Positions 1-9,726 of a DNA stretch of 64,000 bases are shown here, in pieces (position 1 is the first letter of the stretch; every line of letters starts with the position of its first letter). The stretch spans positions 2,232,001-2,296,000 of the forward strand of contig NC_068567.1 of NCBI RefSeq assembly GCF_025698545.1, read 5' to 3'. The DNA comes from Gossypium raimondii. Taxonomy: Eukaryota; Streptophyta; Magnoliopsida; Malvales; Malvaceae. The notes under the pieces are model-generated. The model made no database searches, was not told the origin of the DNA, and saw nothing but the letters and a program-made list of their open reading frames with translations. The position numbers and the translations under genes were made by a program.

Positions 1-72
1 CATGAAGTTCGAATGGGTATTTTTAAGGAAAAATTGACCTCAACATTTTGACTAGAATAATTAAAGGTAACA
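1..72. other. Left flank, part of the UGT-1 upstream duplication
   Basis: This short tract matches the sequence starting near 7624, upstream of UGT-2 (for example GAAGTTCGAATGGGTATTTT). It shows that UGT-1 and UGT-2 lie in copies of one block. The block is interrupted here by the Mutator-like element that follows, and the same flank resumes after 1876. No gene is visible. Confidence 0.75.
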
Positions 73-287
73 ACTATTTCAGGGTTTTTTTACATAAATA
101 GGTTGAAAAAAAAATTACTGAAATAGGGTGTCAGAAAAAGTATTTACCAAAATGTGTTACTTTTTTCATTGGAGCCTATTAGATAGGCGCCAATGAATAA
201 AATAATAATAAATTTTTTTTTTGAATAAAATATAATTTTATACTTTTTCGGGTTAGTATAGAACCCGTATAATACATAGTATTGGCG

Positions 288-388
288 CCTATCTGGGAGG
301 CGCCAATGGTGGTGCTTACCTGGGAGGCGCCAATGGTGGTGCCATTCTGAGAGGCGCCAATGGTGGTGTCATTCTGAGAGGCGCCAAT
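288..388. repeat. 27-bp minisatellite, four units
   Basis: Four successive units of the form CCATTCTGAGAGGCGCCAAT plus GGTGGTG lie inside the Mutator-like element. The first two units carry CTGGGAGG where the last two carry CTGAGAGG. The repeat opens a reading frame that looks like a protein of IGASQ repeats, but I treat that frame as a by-product of the repeat. The palindromic core GGCGCC also recurs near 1590-1640 and 1756. Confidence 0.8.
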
Positions 389-535
389 GGGCCGGGCCGG
401 GCTGGGCTTGGGCCTATGATTTTTGCCCGGGCCGGGCCTGGACAAAATTTCAGGCCCATATTTTGGGCCGGGCCCGGGCCTAGGAGTCGGGCTGAAAATT
501 TTTTTTGGGCCCGGCCCGGCCTATGGACAGGTCTA
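388..535. mobile_element. GC-rich nested insert, partial (hAT-like end)
   Basis: A tract dominated by GGGCCGGGCC blocks ends in ATGGACAGGTCTA. The same end occurs at 1571-1583 and, inverted (TAGACCTGTCCATGGGC), at 1190. I read these as copies of one non-autonomous element whose terminus resembles those of plant hAT elements. The class is inferred from the end sequence only, because no clear 8-bp target duplication could be seen. Confidence 0.45.
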
Positions 536-544
536 GGCGCCAAT

Positions 545-1182
545 GAAGGCCTCATAAATTTAGGATTATGTTATAAATTTTTGTGTTTGTAATTATTTAT
601 TAGTAATAAATTACTAAATTACAAATAAGTTACTAATAAATTTATAACATAATCCTAATTTACTAACAAATTAATTATAAAATAATTACAATATTCATAC
701 AAAAATTACAATATTACAATATATACCGACATTACAATATTCATACAAAATTATAATATTACAATATTCATACAAAAAATTGCAATATTCATACAAAATT
801 ATAATATTACAATATTCATACAAAAAATTACAATATTCATACAAAAAATTACAATATTCATACTAAATATAGATAATTTATAATTAATAATTAATAACAA
901 AAATATTGCAATTTTATATGAATATTGTAATTTTGTAATTTTGTATGAATATTGTAATATTATAATTTTGTATGAATATTGAATGTCGGTATATATTGTA
1001 ATATTGTAATTTTTGTATGAATATTGTAATTATTTTATAATTAATTTGTTAGTAATTTAAGATTATGTTATAAATTTATTAGTAACTTATTAGTAATTTA
1101 GTAATTTATTACTAATAAATTAAATTTTAAATAATTACAAACACAAAAATTTATAACATAATCCTAAATTTATGAGGCCTTC
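545..1182. repeat. Large AT-rich hairpin (inverted repeat arms of about 300 bp)
   Basis: The left arm begins GAAGGCCTCATAAATTTAGG and the right arm ends with its exact complement. The arms match through most of their length and meet near 864. Inside each arm is a tandem array of a unit close to TTACAATATTCATACAAAAA. A transcript through this region would fold into a very long double-stranded stem. It lies wholly inside the Mutator-like element. Confidence 0.85.
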
Positions 1183-1189
1183 GGCGCCA

Positions 1190-1583
1190 TAGACCTGTCC
1201 ATGGGCTGGGCGGCCCGGCCCGATGGCCCACTCGAAATATAGGAGGGTTTCGGGTAAAAATATAGGCCCGAAATATGGGTTTGAGCAAAAAAGTTAGGCC
1301 CGTTTAGAAAACGGGCCGGGCCTCGGGCACAACTTTTTTGGCCCGGGCTCGGCCTGGCCCGAATACAATAAATATATTTTTATTTTTTATTTTTAAAATA
1401 CTTTTTTTTATTTTTAAAAATTTTTTGGTGTTTATTTAAAAAATGGGCCGGGCCGGGCCGGGCTTGGGCATATGATTTTTTCCCGGGCCGGGCCTAGACA
1501 AAATTTTAGGCCCATATTTCGAGCCGGGCCTAGGAGTCGGGCCAAAATTTTTTTGGGCCCGGCCCGGCCCATGGATAGGTCTA
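1190..1583. mobile_element. GC-rich palindromic insert with hAT-like ends
   Basis: It starts TAGACCTGTCCATGGGC and ends GCCCATGGATAGGTCTA, which are near-complementary termini. Between them are GGCCCG-rich tracts separated by an AT-rich spacer near 1365-1440. It looks like a non-autonomous DNA transposon, nested in the Mutator-like element. No coding frame is present. Confidence 0.5.
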
Positions 1584-1867
1584 GTAATGGCGCCTCTCTA
1601 TAAGGCACCTTCATTGGCGCCTACCTGATAGGCGCCACCCGACCCGACCCGACCCGACCCGTTGACCGTATTTTGACCCGTATTTTTTTTAAAAAAATTA
1701 TTAAAAAAATATAAAAAAATATTTTATTCAAAAAAAAATTATTATTTTATTCATTGGCGCCTATCTAATAGGCTCCAATGAAAAAAGTAACCCATTTTGG
1801 TAAATACTTTTTCTGACACCCTATTTCAGTAAATTTTTTTTTTGCAACCTATTTATGTAAAAAACCC

Positions 1868-2329
1868 ACTATTTCAACTAACTAATATTATTATGTAGAG
1901 GAACCAAATTATATAAAATTAAAGAATAGATATTAAATTTTGTATTTAAACATAGTAGAGAGACCATAACCATAATTTAATCTAAAACAAATTATCCTTA
2001 ATACAATATGAAGATATTAACTATAAGAAATTAAAATTCCATTCGATCCCTAAAAATTATTCGACTTCATCCTTTTCTATTATAATTTTCAAACTTTACG
2101 TTACATTGTTTTCTTAAATATTGGGTATACTATAATATATATATTTGGTTTTGCAATTGTTTTGAACTTCGGCTTTTAATTTGTCACAAATAAAATTTTT
2201 AACTTTGTTATTAATAATAAAAATAGATAATTTTAAAAAATTTAATTTATCTTGTGTGTGACAACGTGATGAAAGTTTGTCCACACAAAATCCGAAAGGA
2301 TTTTAAGGATCTTCAACTTCGTCAGCCCA
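1868..2329. other. UGT-1 upstream region
   Basis: After the transposon the block shared with 7695-8190 resumes. It contains an element common to all the UGT promoters (TTTTGCAATTGTTTT followed by CTTCGGCTTTTAATTTGTCA, near 2150-2190) and GTGTGTGACAACGTGATG at about 2254, which contains an AACGTG core. It is AT-rich, and no gene was found. Confidence 0.6.
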
Positions 2330-2369
2330 AACGTCACCTTTTTTCAGTGCCTCCCATCACTTACAAAAA
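2330..2369 (+). promoter_or_regulatory. UGT-1 core promoter: TGACG element kept, TATA box altered
   Basis: AACGTCAC (TGACG on the other strand, the core recognised by TGA-type bZIP factors) lies at 2330-2337. The position equivalent to the TATA box reads TACAAAAA at 2362-2369, exactly 94 bp before the ATG. UGT-3 and UGT-6 have TATAAAAA at the same spacing. Confidence 0.6.
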
Positions 2370-2455
2370 CCCTTTGATTTCCTTTCTTAGTTACTCCAAA
2401 TCCGACGTTCGTAGAGAAAGACCAAGTGAACTACCTACGAGCCGCCATCACCACC

Positions 2456-3865
2456 ATGTCACAGCCTCATTTCCTCCTAGTGGCCTCCCCTGCACAAGGC
2501 CACATAAACCCAACCTTGCAATTTGCCAAGCATCTTATACGTATTGGCGTACGTGTAACTTTCATCACCTGCATCTCCGCTCGCAGCCGCATGACCAAAG
2601 TCCCCACTGCTCAAGGCCTAACGTTTTTACCCTTTTCCGATGGCTACGACGACGGTTTTCAACTCCGCGATGACATCGACCATTACCTATCTGAATTGAG
2701 GCGACGAGGCAAAGAAGCTATCTCCGAGTTTTTAACAAGCAGTGAAAACGAAGGCAAACCCGTCACTTGCATTGTCTACAGCCCGTTCAACCATTGGGCC
2801 ACGGAGGTGGCGCGTAAACATCACATCCCGACAACTTTACTTTGGATTCAACCCGCCACCGTTTTTGACATCTATTATTTTTACTTCAACGGATACGAAT
2901 CCACCATTAAAGCTCAAGCTGATGAAACAAACCCCAAGCGTGCAATAAAATTACCAGGTCTGCCGCTACTCGCTACCCGCGACCTTCCGTCGTTCGTAAC
3001 CGCTTCAAACGTTTACCGTTGGGGACCGTCGTTGATCCAAGAACAAATGGACATCCTCGCTGATGAATCCAACCCCAAAATCCTTGTTAACACCTTCGAT
3101 GCTTTGGAACAAGAAGCATTAAACGCCATTGAAAATTTCAACATGATCGGCATCGGACCTTTAATCCCATCTTCTTTCTTGAACTCAAGTGACTCCTTGG
3201 ATAATTCCTTGAGAACCGATCTTTTTCAACCCGATTCAAAAGATTACCTCCAATGGTTAGACTCCAAACCAAAATCGGCCGTCGTTTACGTTTCCTTCGG
3301 GAGCATTACGGTGTTAACGAAGCAACAAGTGGAGGAAATCGCTCGAGCTTTAATATCCAGCCGGCGACCTTTTTTATGGGTGGTGAGGAACCGGAAAGAT
3401 GGAGGCGAAGAAGAGAAAGAAGAAGATAAACTGACTTGCAGGGAAGAATTGGAACAGTATGGGAGGGTGGTTCCATGGTGTTCGCAAGTGGAAGTATTGT
3501 CTCATCCGTCGTTGGGTTGCTTCGTGACGCATTGTGGGTGGAACTCGACGTTGGAGAGCATGGTGGCCGGTGTACCGGTGGTGGCTTTCCCTCAATGGAC
3601 GGATCAAGGGACTAATGCGAAGCTGATTGAAGATGTGTGGGGGAATGGGGTGAGAGTGAGTGCTAATGAAGAAGGGATGGTGGAACGTGATGAGATCGTT
3701 AGGTGCTTGGATTTGGTGATGGGGGATGATGAGAAAGGGATGGAAGTGAAGAAAAACGTAGAGAAATGGAAAGGGTTAGCCAGGGAAGCCTCCATGGAAG
3801 GCGGCTCCATGGATATGAAGCTTAAAGCTTTTGTGGATGATGTTGCTCAAGGTGGTTGTAAGTAA
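2456..3865 (+). CDS. UGT-1: UDP-glycosyltransferase, UGT75 type (full length)
   Basis: This is a family-1 UDP-glucosyltransferase of 469 residues in a single exon, as usual for UGT75 (group L). Family members glucosylate phenolics, anthocyanins or carboxyl groups in the cytosol; the acceptor here is unknown. The N-terminal domain opens with [18 protein letters not shown], whose His16 is the expected catalytic base. The C-terminal PSPG donor box spans residues 341-384, starting WCSQVEVLSHP, with HCGWNS in the middle and closing in WTDQ. The chosen ATG has ACCACCATG context and is shared with all paralogs; the frame is open about 30 bp further upstream, but only from a GTG. The C-terminal half is almost identical to UGT-2 while the N-terminal half is more divergent, which suggests gene conversion. 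The TATA box is mutated, so expression may be weak. Confidence 0.93.
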   Translation: MSQPHFLLVASPAQGHINPTLQFAKHLIRIGVRVTFITCISARSRMTKVPTAQGLTFLPFSDGYDDGFQLRDDIDHYLSELRRRGKEAISEFLTSSENEGKPVTCIVYSPFNHWATEVARKHHIPTTLLWIQPATVFDIYYFYFNGYESTIKAQADETNPKRAIKLPGLPLLATRDLPSFVTASNVYRWGPSLIQEQMDILADESNPKILVNTFDALEQEALNAIENFNMIGIGPLIPSSFLNSSDSLDNSLRTDLFQPDSKDYLQWLDSKPKSAVVYVSFGSITVLTKQQVEEIARALISSRRPFLWVVRNRKDGGEEEKEEDKLTCREELEQYGRVVPWCSQVEVLSHPSLGCFVTHCGWNSTLESMVAGVPVVAFPQWTDQGTNAKLIEDVWGNGVRVSANEEGMVERDEIVRCLDLVMGDDEKGMEVKKNVEKWKGLAREASMEGGSMDMKLKAFVDDVAQGGCK

Positions 3866-4041
3866 ATTTATCATTTTCAAATAAATTCACTGTTATAATA
3901 GCAGCTATAAAGATTGTAACTTCTTTAATTTCTAAGTTTATTTCTTTTTTTTTTTCCATATCTTTTAAAAAATATATGTAAGATTGAAAGGCCCAAACAA
4001 AAACTCCTGTTTTAAGGACCCAAGAAGAGCTGGTCTGTTTA
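3866..4041. other. UGT-1 3' flank
   Basis: This tract is probably the 3'UTR and downstream region. It matches 9727-9900 after UGT-2 closely. It ends at TTA (4039-4041), the left target duplication of the inserted element that follows. Confidence 0.7.
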
Positions 4042-4838
4042 GGCTGTGCTATTTATTACTTTTTAGATGAGTTTTTGCATGTAAAAGTATTTTTTTTGAA
4101 AAATAATAAAGAATAGACATCATTTCAGAAATATTTTTAACTTAAAAAAATACTTTTTGGCAGATGGAGAAATTAAAAATTTTAACTTTTCCGTCTGCCA
4201 AAAGTGCTTTTGACTTCTATTTACATTTTTAACCTTTTTCTTCTCCCAAAATTTTTAGTATTTATATTTGGTATATAAATGTTATCCATTTTAAATCTTT
4301 AATCTAAATATATGTAATATTTTAATTTGTTAGGTTTATATTTTCTATGTTACGTTAATATCTAATAAGAGTTATATATTAAAATACATTTTAAAATAAA
4401 ATAATACAAATGTGTTAAAAGCATTAATTAAAAATAAAAATAAATTTTAAAATAATACAATTGTGTCAAGATCTAATTACAAATATTTAATTATTATATT
4501 TAAATATAGTTTATATATTCTAATTAAATTTAATAAATAATTAATATTAATTACTTAGAAAAATTTAAAAATAATATTATATATTAAAATATTAACAATA
4601 AGTTATAATAAATTATTTTTATAATTTTGCTAAAATATCATAATATTAACTAATTTGAACATTATTTAAATACATATTTGTTACTTTATAATATCATGTC
4701 TAAAATGGACATTTTATTTCTCAAAAGCACTTTTTGACAGCAATATCAAACACTCAAATTTTTCGAAAGCATTTTTTAAAAGTACTTTTCCACAACACTT
4801 TTCAAAAATACTTTTCAAAAGCAATGAAGAACTGACCC
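4042..4838. mobile_element. PIF/Harbinger-like non-autonomous element, 797 bp
   Basis: It is bounded by TTA at 4039-4041 and 4839-4841. The ends are imperfect inverted repeats: GGCTGTGCTATTTATTAC at the left, while the right end read in reverse is GGGTCAGTTCTTCATTGC. The UGT-2 downstream copy lacks it: GAGCTGGTCTG runs straight on to TAGTCTTTG near 9890-9910. A 3-bp TTA duplication fits PIF/Harbinger. Inside, near 4156-4203, a perfect-looking hairpin occurs (TTTGGCAGATGGAGAA ... TTTTCCGTCTGCCAAA). No transposase is present. Confidence 0.7.
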
Positions 4839-4841
4839 TTA

Positions 4842-5204
4842 GTCTTTGTGCCCCATCTATCCATCTCAATCTCAATCAATGCTTTCCTTTCTTGCCTCAA
4901 GCACTCACTCGTTTCATGACCTATCCTAGTCTTCCCTTTCTTAACTTCATGATCTCAAAAAAAAAAAAAAACCCCAAAGTTTGAATTCCGTCTATGAACT
5001 TCCTAAGCAGAATCAGGATATTTGATTAAACATGGATGCTTCCATTATCATATGGATTAAGGGTGCCAGTCAGTCTTATTACGCCCCTAATCCAACTTTC
5101 ACCATTCGATATATGATTATAACCTATACAACAACAGTCAAATGTGTTGTTGTCGTACCTCTGTCCCTTCAAAATTATCTTTACTGTTGCTATTCATGTC
5201 TTCA
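4842..5204. other. UGT-1 3' flank, continued
   Basis: The homology to the UGT-2 downstream region resumes here (about 9905-10300), including the block starting ATGGATGCTTCCATTATC at 5032 and 10133. The short open frame from 5032 is not preserved in the other copy, so I do not call a gene. Confidence 0.6.
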
Positions 5205-5375
5205 TTTGAATTGATTTGTTTATGGTTATATATTGCCGAATTTGATTTGTATATGGATATACATTGCTGAATTAATTTATATATTGTTATACATTACCAA
5301 ATTTGATTTGTATATAGATATACATTGACAAATTTGATTCGTATATGGATATATATCGCCGAATTGATTTGAGCT
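5205..5375. repeat. Degenerate minisatellite, units of about 35-40 bp
   Basis: About five imperfect units share the core GAATTTGATTTGTATATGGA followed by TATACATTG. It starts exactly where homology to the UGT-2 downstream flank stops, so it belongs to an inserted element, probably the LTR-like sequence that follows. Confidence 0.65.
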
Positions 5376-6781
5376 TTGGATTACTAGTTTTGTGCATGAA
5401 TTGATTTAATTACGAAGTCGAAAGCTCCGAATGAACCTTAGTAAATGTATTGGATATTGATGTCATGATATTAGGACTTTCAGGGTGTAATTTCGCGTAA
5501 GACCATGTCTGGGATATTGGCATCGAAGTAAGAAAACGTGTAAGACCATGTCTGGGACAGTGGAATTGATATGTGTTAACATATAAGACCATATCCGAGA
5601 TATTGTATTGTACGAGTTTTATATGATTTTCGTATGATCTTAACTATTTCGAATGTGAATTTGAGTTGAATGGTTCAGGTATGTGTGAAGTTATATGTTC
5701 ATGCAATATTAAGGTAAGTTTAGCACTTAATGTGATAATATGCAATTATATGAGTTAGTTAAATGTTTATGTGTTTGAGATTTATTTGAATTCAACCTAG
5801 TTGAATTGAATTATAAATATCATTGAGATGATTGAGTAAGAGGTTAGTACGAGATGATACAGGTACATACAGAACCTATTCGAGTATTTAATAGAGAAAG
5901 ATAATGAAATGGTATTTGATCATGTTTTAAGACATTGAGAAAGGTTTGTTGTAATTGTATATATGGTGATGTTATGTACAATTAGTTGAATTGTATGTAT
6001 TTGATGTATTGAATTATTCATTTACGAACTTACTAAGCTATGAAGCTTACTTCGTGTTATTTTCTTATGTTTTATAGAGAATCAAGGCTAGCTCGGATCC
6101 AAAAGTCGTCGGGAACATCATCGCGCTATCGAACATCTAAGTTGGTACTTTTGAATTGTATATATATGATATATGAGATGTATAGGCTAGTGTCATTTTG
6201 GTATGTTTTGAGTTATGATATTAGCCATGAGATTTGGCTTTTAAAGGTTGGTGTGTATTTGGCCATATGAATTGGTTGTTTAAGTGTTGAGAAAATGCAT
6301 ATTTGAACCTAAGATGAATTGATGGTTATAGTAAGTTAAATTGACATATTTTTGAGTTAATTTGGTACTAAAATTGAAATGAAATGAACGAAGTTTATTA
6401 GTTAACTTTTATATAGTATTATGAATGTTGTTGATCAATTTGATAAGTAAATGTTTTAGGCATGATTTAAATATGTTTAAATGTGAAAATGTGTTGGTTT
6501 CCATATTGATTGTAAATTGGTTGCAGTTGAAATTGCAGGGAATGTTAGATATTTATAAAGAAGTTATATTGAGTTCGCAAAAAGAAAAATTCTCCGAGTT
6601 TCCGAATTAGTCCCGAATCATTCTTAACTCGTATTATGGACCTTGAGGGTTTATCTAAGGGACTTTAAGATTATTTTATATTATATTTGATAATTATTTG
6701 TATATTAATTGTAAATTGTCCGATAGGTCTAGTAATGCTCCATAATCCTATTCCGGTGACGAACATGGGTTAGGGGTGTTA
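5376..6781. mobile_element. LTR-like fossil, about 1.4-1.6 kb, probably Ty3/Gypsy type
   Basis: The right end (GCTCCATAATCC ... GGTTAGGGGTGTTATA) is the reverse of the TGTAACACCCCTAACC type of LTR start that also appears at 63897. The body has the repeated TAAGACCATGTCTGGGA phrase (near 5500 and 5545). It is absent from the equivalent place after UGT-2. I see no coding domains and read it as a degraded solo LTR or LTR fragment. The left border is uncertain and may include the minisatellite. Confidence 0.55.
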
Positions 6782-7623
6782 TAATAAGCAATTTTTGGTG
6801 AAAGTTATAGTGAAAGTTATCATATTGATGGTTAGGTGTGATTGACCATAGAGTTATAATTATTATAGTACAAAGAAAAGTTAACTGAGTTGATTAGGGT
6901 GTGAGGTGAATAAATTAACTCTTCGAAATTTTAATAGCAGGAACGGAAGAATATTTAAAAAAATTAATTTGTTATTTGATTTAACATATAGAGACCGATT
7001 TATCTATTTTTAGTATAGCTAGAGGATAAAATGCAATCGACATCTAATACAATGACCTCAATAATACTTTTACCTACAGTTGCTAAATTTATAACTATAA
7101 TCGTAAATTTTCAGTTTTGGTTCTTCTATTATGGTTACGTTTAAGATTTAATTTTTAAAGTAAGATTTAATCTTTATAATTAAATTTGGCATAATTTGAT
7201 TGTCTATTTTACAATGATATTAGGTAGTCGAAATAATTAACATATTTTTAACTATTCTAATTAAGTTTTTAATTTTTTAAAAATACTATTCTATAAAAAA
7301 TTACTTTTACATAATGAATCGAATAAATGTTATTAAAATATTCACATCTACTACAAAAATATTAAGGGTGCTAATTATTTGAGTTAACTAATGATACGAC
7401 CTTTTTTCCGACATTATAAGATAATGATAAAATTATAGTTTTATATCTCTATTATGCTCACATTTGAGATTTAATATTTATATTTTAAATTAACATCGTT
7501 TGATCCTCTACTTTTATAATGATATTAGTTATCCTAAATAATTAATATTTTTAACTATATCGATTAAAATGATTACATGAATTTCTCTTAAAACACCTTT
7601 CAATACAATATATATATTTCTAC
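6782..7623. other. AT-rich intergenic stretch
   Basis: This is low-complexity AT-rich sequence with no convincing reading frame and no recognised element. Confidence 0.6.
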
Positions 7624-8316
7624 ATGAAGTTCGAATGGGTATTTTAAGGAAAATATTGATCTCGACATTTTGACCACGATAATTAAAGGTATCAACTATT
7701 TCAACTAACTAATAGTATTATGTAGAGGGACCAAATTATATAAAATTAAAGAATAGATATTAAATTCTATATTTAAACATAGTAGAGACCATAACCATAA
7801 TTTAATCTAAAACAAATTATCTCTAACATAATATAAATATATTAACTATAAAAATTTAAATTTTATTCTACCCTAAAAATTATTCTGACTTTACCTTACC
7901 TGCTACAATTTTTAGACCTTACATAAGATTGTTTTCTTAAATAGTGCATATTATAATATATATTTGGTTTTGCAATTGTTTTTAACTTCGGCTTTTAATT
8001 TGTCACAAATAAAATTTTTGACTTTATTAATAATAATAATAATAATAATGGATAATTTAAAATAAAATATATTTATATTTTAATTTATTGTATTGGAATT
8101 AATGAGAGAAAATTTATGGTCCTTATAGCGCAAGAATGTGTGTGACAACGTGTTGAATGTTTATCCACACAAAATCCAAAAGGATTCAAGGATCTTCAAC
8201 TTCGTCAGTGCCTCTCATCACTTCTAAAAACACTTTGCTTTCCTTTCTTACTTACTCCAAATCCGACGTTCGTAGAAAAAGACCAAGTTAACTACCTACG
8301 TGCCGCCGTCACCATC
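7624..8316. other. UGT-2 upstream region with the unoccupied Mutator target site
   Basis: It is homologous to 1-72 plus 1868-2455. ACTATTTCA at 7695-7703 is the single-copy target site that flanks the Mutator-like element upstream of UGT-1. Near 8030-8050 there is a short AAT repeat. GTGTGTGACAACGTG is kept at about 8140. Confidence 0.75.
8223..8230 (+). promoter_or_regulatory. UGT-2 TATA-position site (TCTAAAAA)
   Basis: The site lies 94 bp before the ATG, where UGT-3 and UGT-6 have TATAAAAA; here the second base is C. About 22 bp present in the other copies, including the AACGTCAC (TGACG) element, are missing just upstream. GTCAG joins directly to TGCCTCTCATC, and the loss lies between two CAG repeats. 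Confidence 0.55.
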
Positions 8317-9726
8317 ATGTCACAGCCTCATTTCCTCCTGGTGACCTACCCTGCACAAGGCCACATAAACCCAACCTTACAATTTGCCAGGCATCTTATA
8401 CGTATTGGCGTACGTGTAACTTTCATCACCTGCATCTCCGCTCGCCGCCGCATGACCAAAGTCCCCACTGCTCAAGGCCTAACGTTTTTACCCTTTTCCG
8501 ATGGCTACGACGACGGTTTTCAACCCGGCGATGACGTGGACCATTACCGATCTGAATTTACGCGACGAGGCAAAGAAGCCATCTCCGAGTTTATAACAAG
8601 CGGTGAAAACGAAGGCAAACCCGTCACTTGCATTGTCTACACCCTGTTCATCCATTGGGCCACGGAGGTGGCGCGTAAACATCACATCCCGACAGCTTTA
8701 CTTTGGATTCAACCCGCCTCCGTTTTTGACATCTATTATTTTTACTTCAACGGATACGAATCCACCATTAAAGCTCAAGCTGAAGAAACAAACCCCGAGC
8801 GTTCAATCAAATTACCAGGTCTGCTGCTACTCGCCACCCGCGACCTTCCGTCTTTCTTCACCGCTTCAAACGTTTACCGTTGGGCACTGTCGTTGTTCCA
8901 AGAACACATGGACGTCCTCGCCGATGAATCCAACCCTAAAATCCTTGTTAACACCTTCGATGCTTTGGAACACGAAGCATTAAACGCCATTGAAAATTTC
9001 AACATGGTCGGCATCGGACCTTTAATCCCATCTTCTTTCTTGAACTCAAGTGACTCCTTGGATAATTCCTTGAGAACCGATCTTTTTCAACCCGATTCAA
9101 AAGATTACCTCCAATGGTTAGACTCCAAACCAAAATCGGCCGTCGTTTACGTTTCCTTCGGGAGCATTACGGTGTTAACGAAGCAACAAGTGGAGGAAAT
9201 CGCTCGAGCTTTAATATCCAGCCGGCGACCTTTTTTATGGGTGGTGAGGAACCGGAAAGATGGAGGCGAAGAAGAGAAAGAAGAAGATAAACTGACTTGC
9301 AGGGAAGAATTGGAACAGTTTGGGAGGGTGGTTCCATGGTGTTCGCAAGTGGAAGTATTGTCTCATCCGTCGTTGGGTTGCTTCGTGACGCATTGTGGGT
9401 GGAACTCGACGTTGGAGAGCATGGTGGCCGGTGTACCAGTGGTGGCTTTCCCTCAATGGTCGGATCAAGGGACTACTGCGAAGCTGATTGAAGATGTGTG
9501 GGGGAATGGGGTGAGAGTGAGTGCTAATGAAGAAGGGATGGTGGAACGTGATGAGATCGTTAGGTGCTTGGATTTGGTGATGGGGGATGATGAGAAAGGG
9601 ATGGAAGTGAAGAAAAATGTAGAGAAATGGAAAGGGTTAGCCAGGGAAGCCTCCATGGAAGGCGGCTCCATGGATATGAACCTTAAAGCTTTTGTGGATG
9701 ATGTTGCTCAAGGTGGTTGCAAGTAA
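8317..9726 (+). CDS. UGT-2: UDP-glycosyltransferase, UGT75 type (full length)
   Basis: A 469-residue single-exon UDP-glucosyltransferase with complete hallmarks: PAQGHINP with His16, and the PSPG box at residues 341-384 from WCSQVEVLSHP through HCGWNSTLES to QWSDQ. Family knowledge gives transfer of glucose from UDP-glucose to a small acceptor in the cytosol; the acceptor cannot be read from sequence. The C-terminal half is nearly identical to UGT-1, and about 300 bp (9050-9330 against 3190-3470) show no difference by eye. The donor-box end WSDQGTTAK instead matches UGT-5. This mosaic suggests conversion between copies. Its promoter has lost both the TGACG element and a canonical TATA box. 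The coding frame has no defect. Confidence 0.93.
   Translation: MSQPHFLLVTYPAQGHINPTLQFARHLIRIGVRVTFITCISARRRMTKVPTAQGLTFLPFSDGYDDGFQPGDDVDHYRSEFTRRGKEAISEFITSGENEGKPVTCIVYTLFIHWATEVARKHHIPTALLWIQPASVFDIYYFYFNGYESTIKAQAEETNPERSIKLPGLLLLATRDLPSFFTASNVYRWALSLFQEHMDVLADESNPKILVNTFDALEHEALNAIENFNMVGIGPLIPSSFLNSSDSLDNSLRTDLFQPDSKDYLQWLDSKPKSAVVYVSFGSITVLTKQQVEEIARALISSRRPFLWVVRNRKDGGEEEKEEDKLTCREELEQFGRVVPWCSQVEVLSHPSLGCFVTHCGWNSTLESMVAGVPVVAFPQWSDQGTTAKLIEDVWGNGVRVSANEEGMVERDEIVRCLDLVMGDDEKGMEVKKNVEKWKGLAREASMEGGSMDMNLKAFVDDVAQGGCK

Larger units (their letters stand above)
82..1867. mobile_element. Mutator-like (MULE) non-autonomous element, about 1.8 kb, with nested inserts
   Basis: The ends are long inverted repeats: GGGTTTTTTTACATAAATAG at the left and its complement, with small changes, at the right. 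The similarity runs inward for roughly 150 bp on each side. A 9-bp target duplication, ACTATTTCA, lies at 73-81 and 1868-1876. The paralogous site upstream of UGT-2 (7695-7703) carries ACTATTTCA once, so it is an unoccupied copy. Long terminal inverted repeats with a 9-bp duplication are the signature of Mutator-like elements. No transposase frame is visible. The interior is a patchwork: a 27-bp minisatellite, GC-rich GGCCCGGGCC-type inserts and a large AT-rich hairpin. The insertion post-dates the UGT-1/UGT-2 block duplication. Confidence 0.85.

Noticed and set aside
179-555. Repeat-rich frames (IGASQ repeats and Gly/Pro/Arg-rich) near the left end
   Set aside because: They are translations of the minisatellite and GGCCCGGGCC tracts inside a transposon.
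2254-2673. Overlapping frame in the UGT-1 leader running into the coding region (and equivalents before UGT-3, -5, -6)
   Set aside because: It begins upstream of the TATA position, so it is probably not transcribed, and the overlap is a shadow of the UGT frame. An upstream-ORF control model is not supported.
5032-5214. 60-codon frame after UGT-1
   Set aside because: The equivalent segment after UGT-2 (10133 onward) has a stop in place of part of the frame, so it is not maintained.
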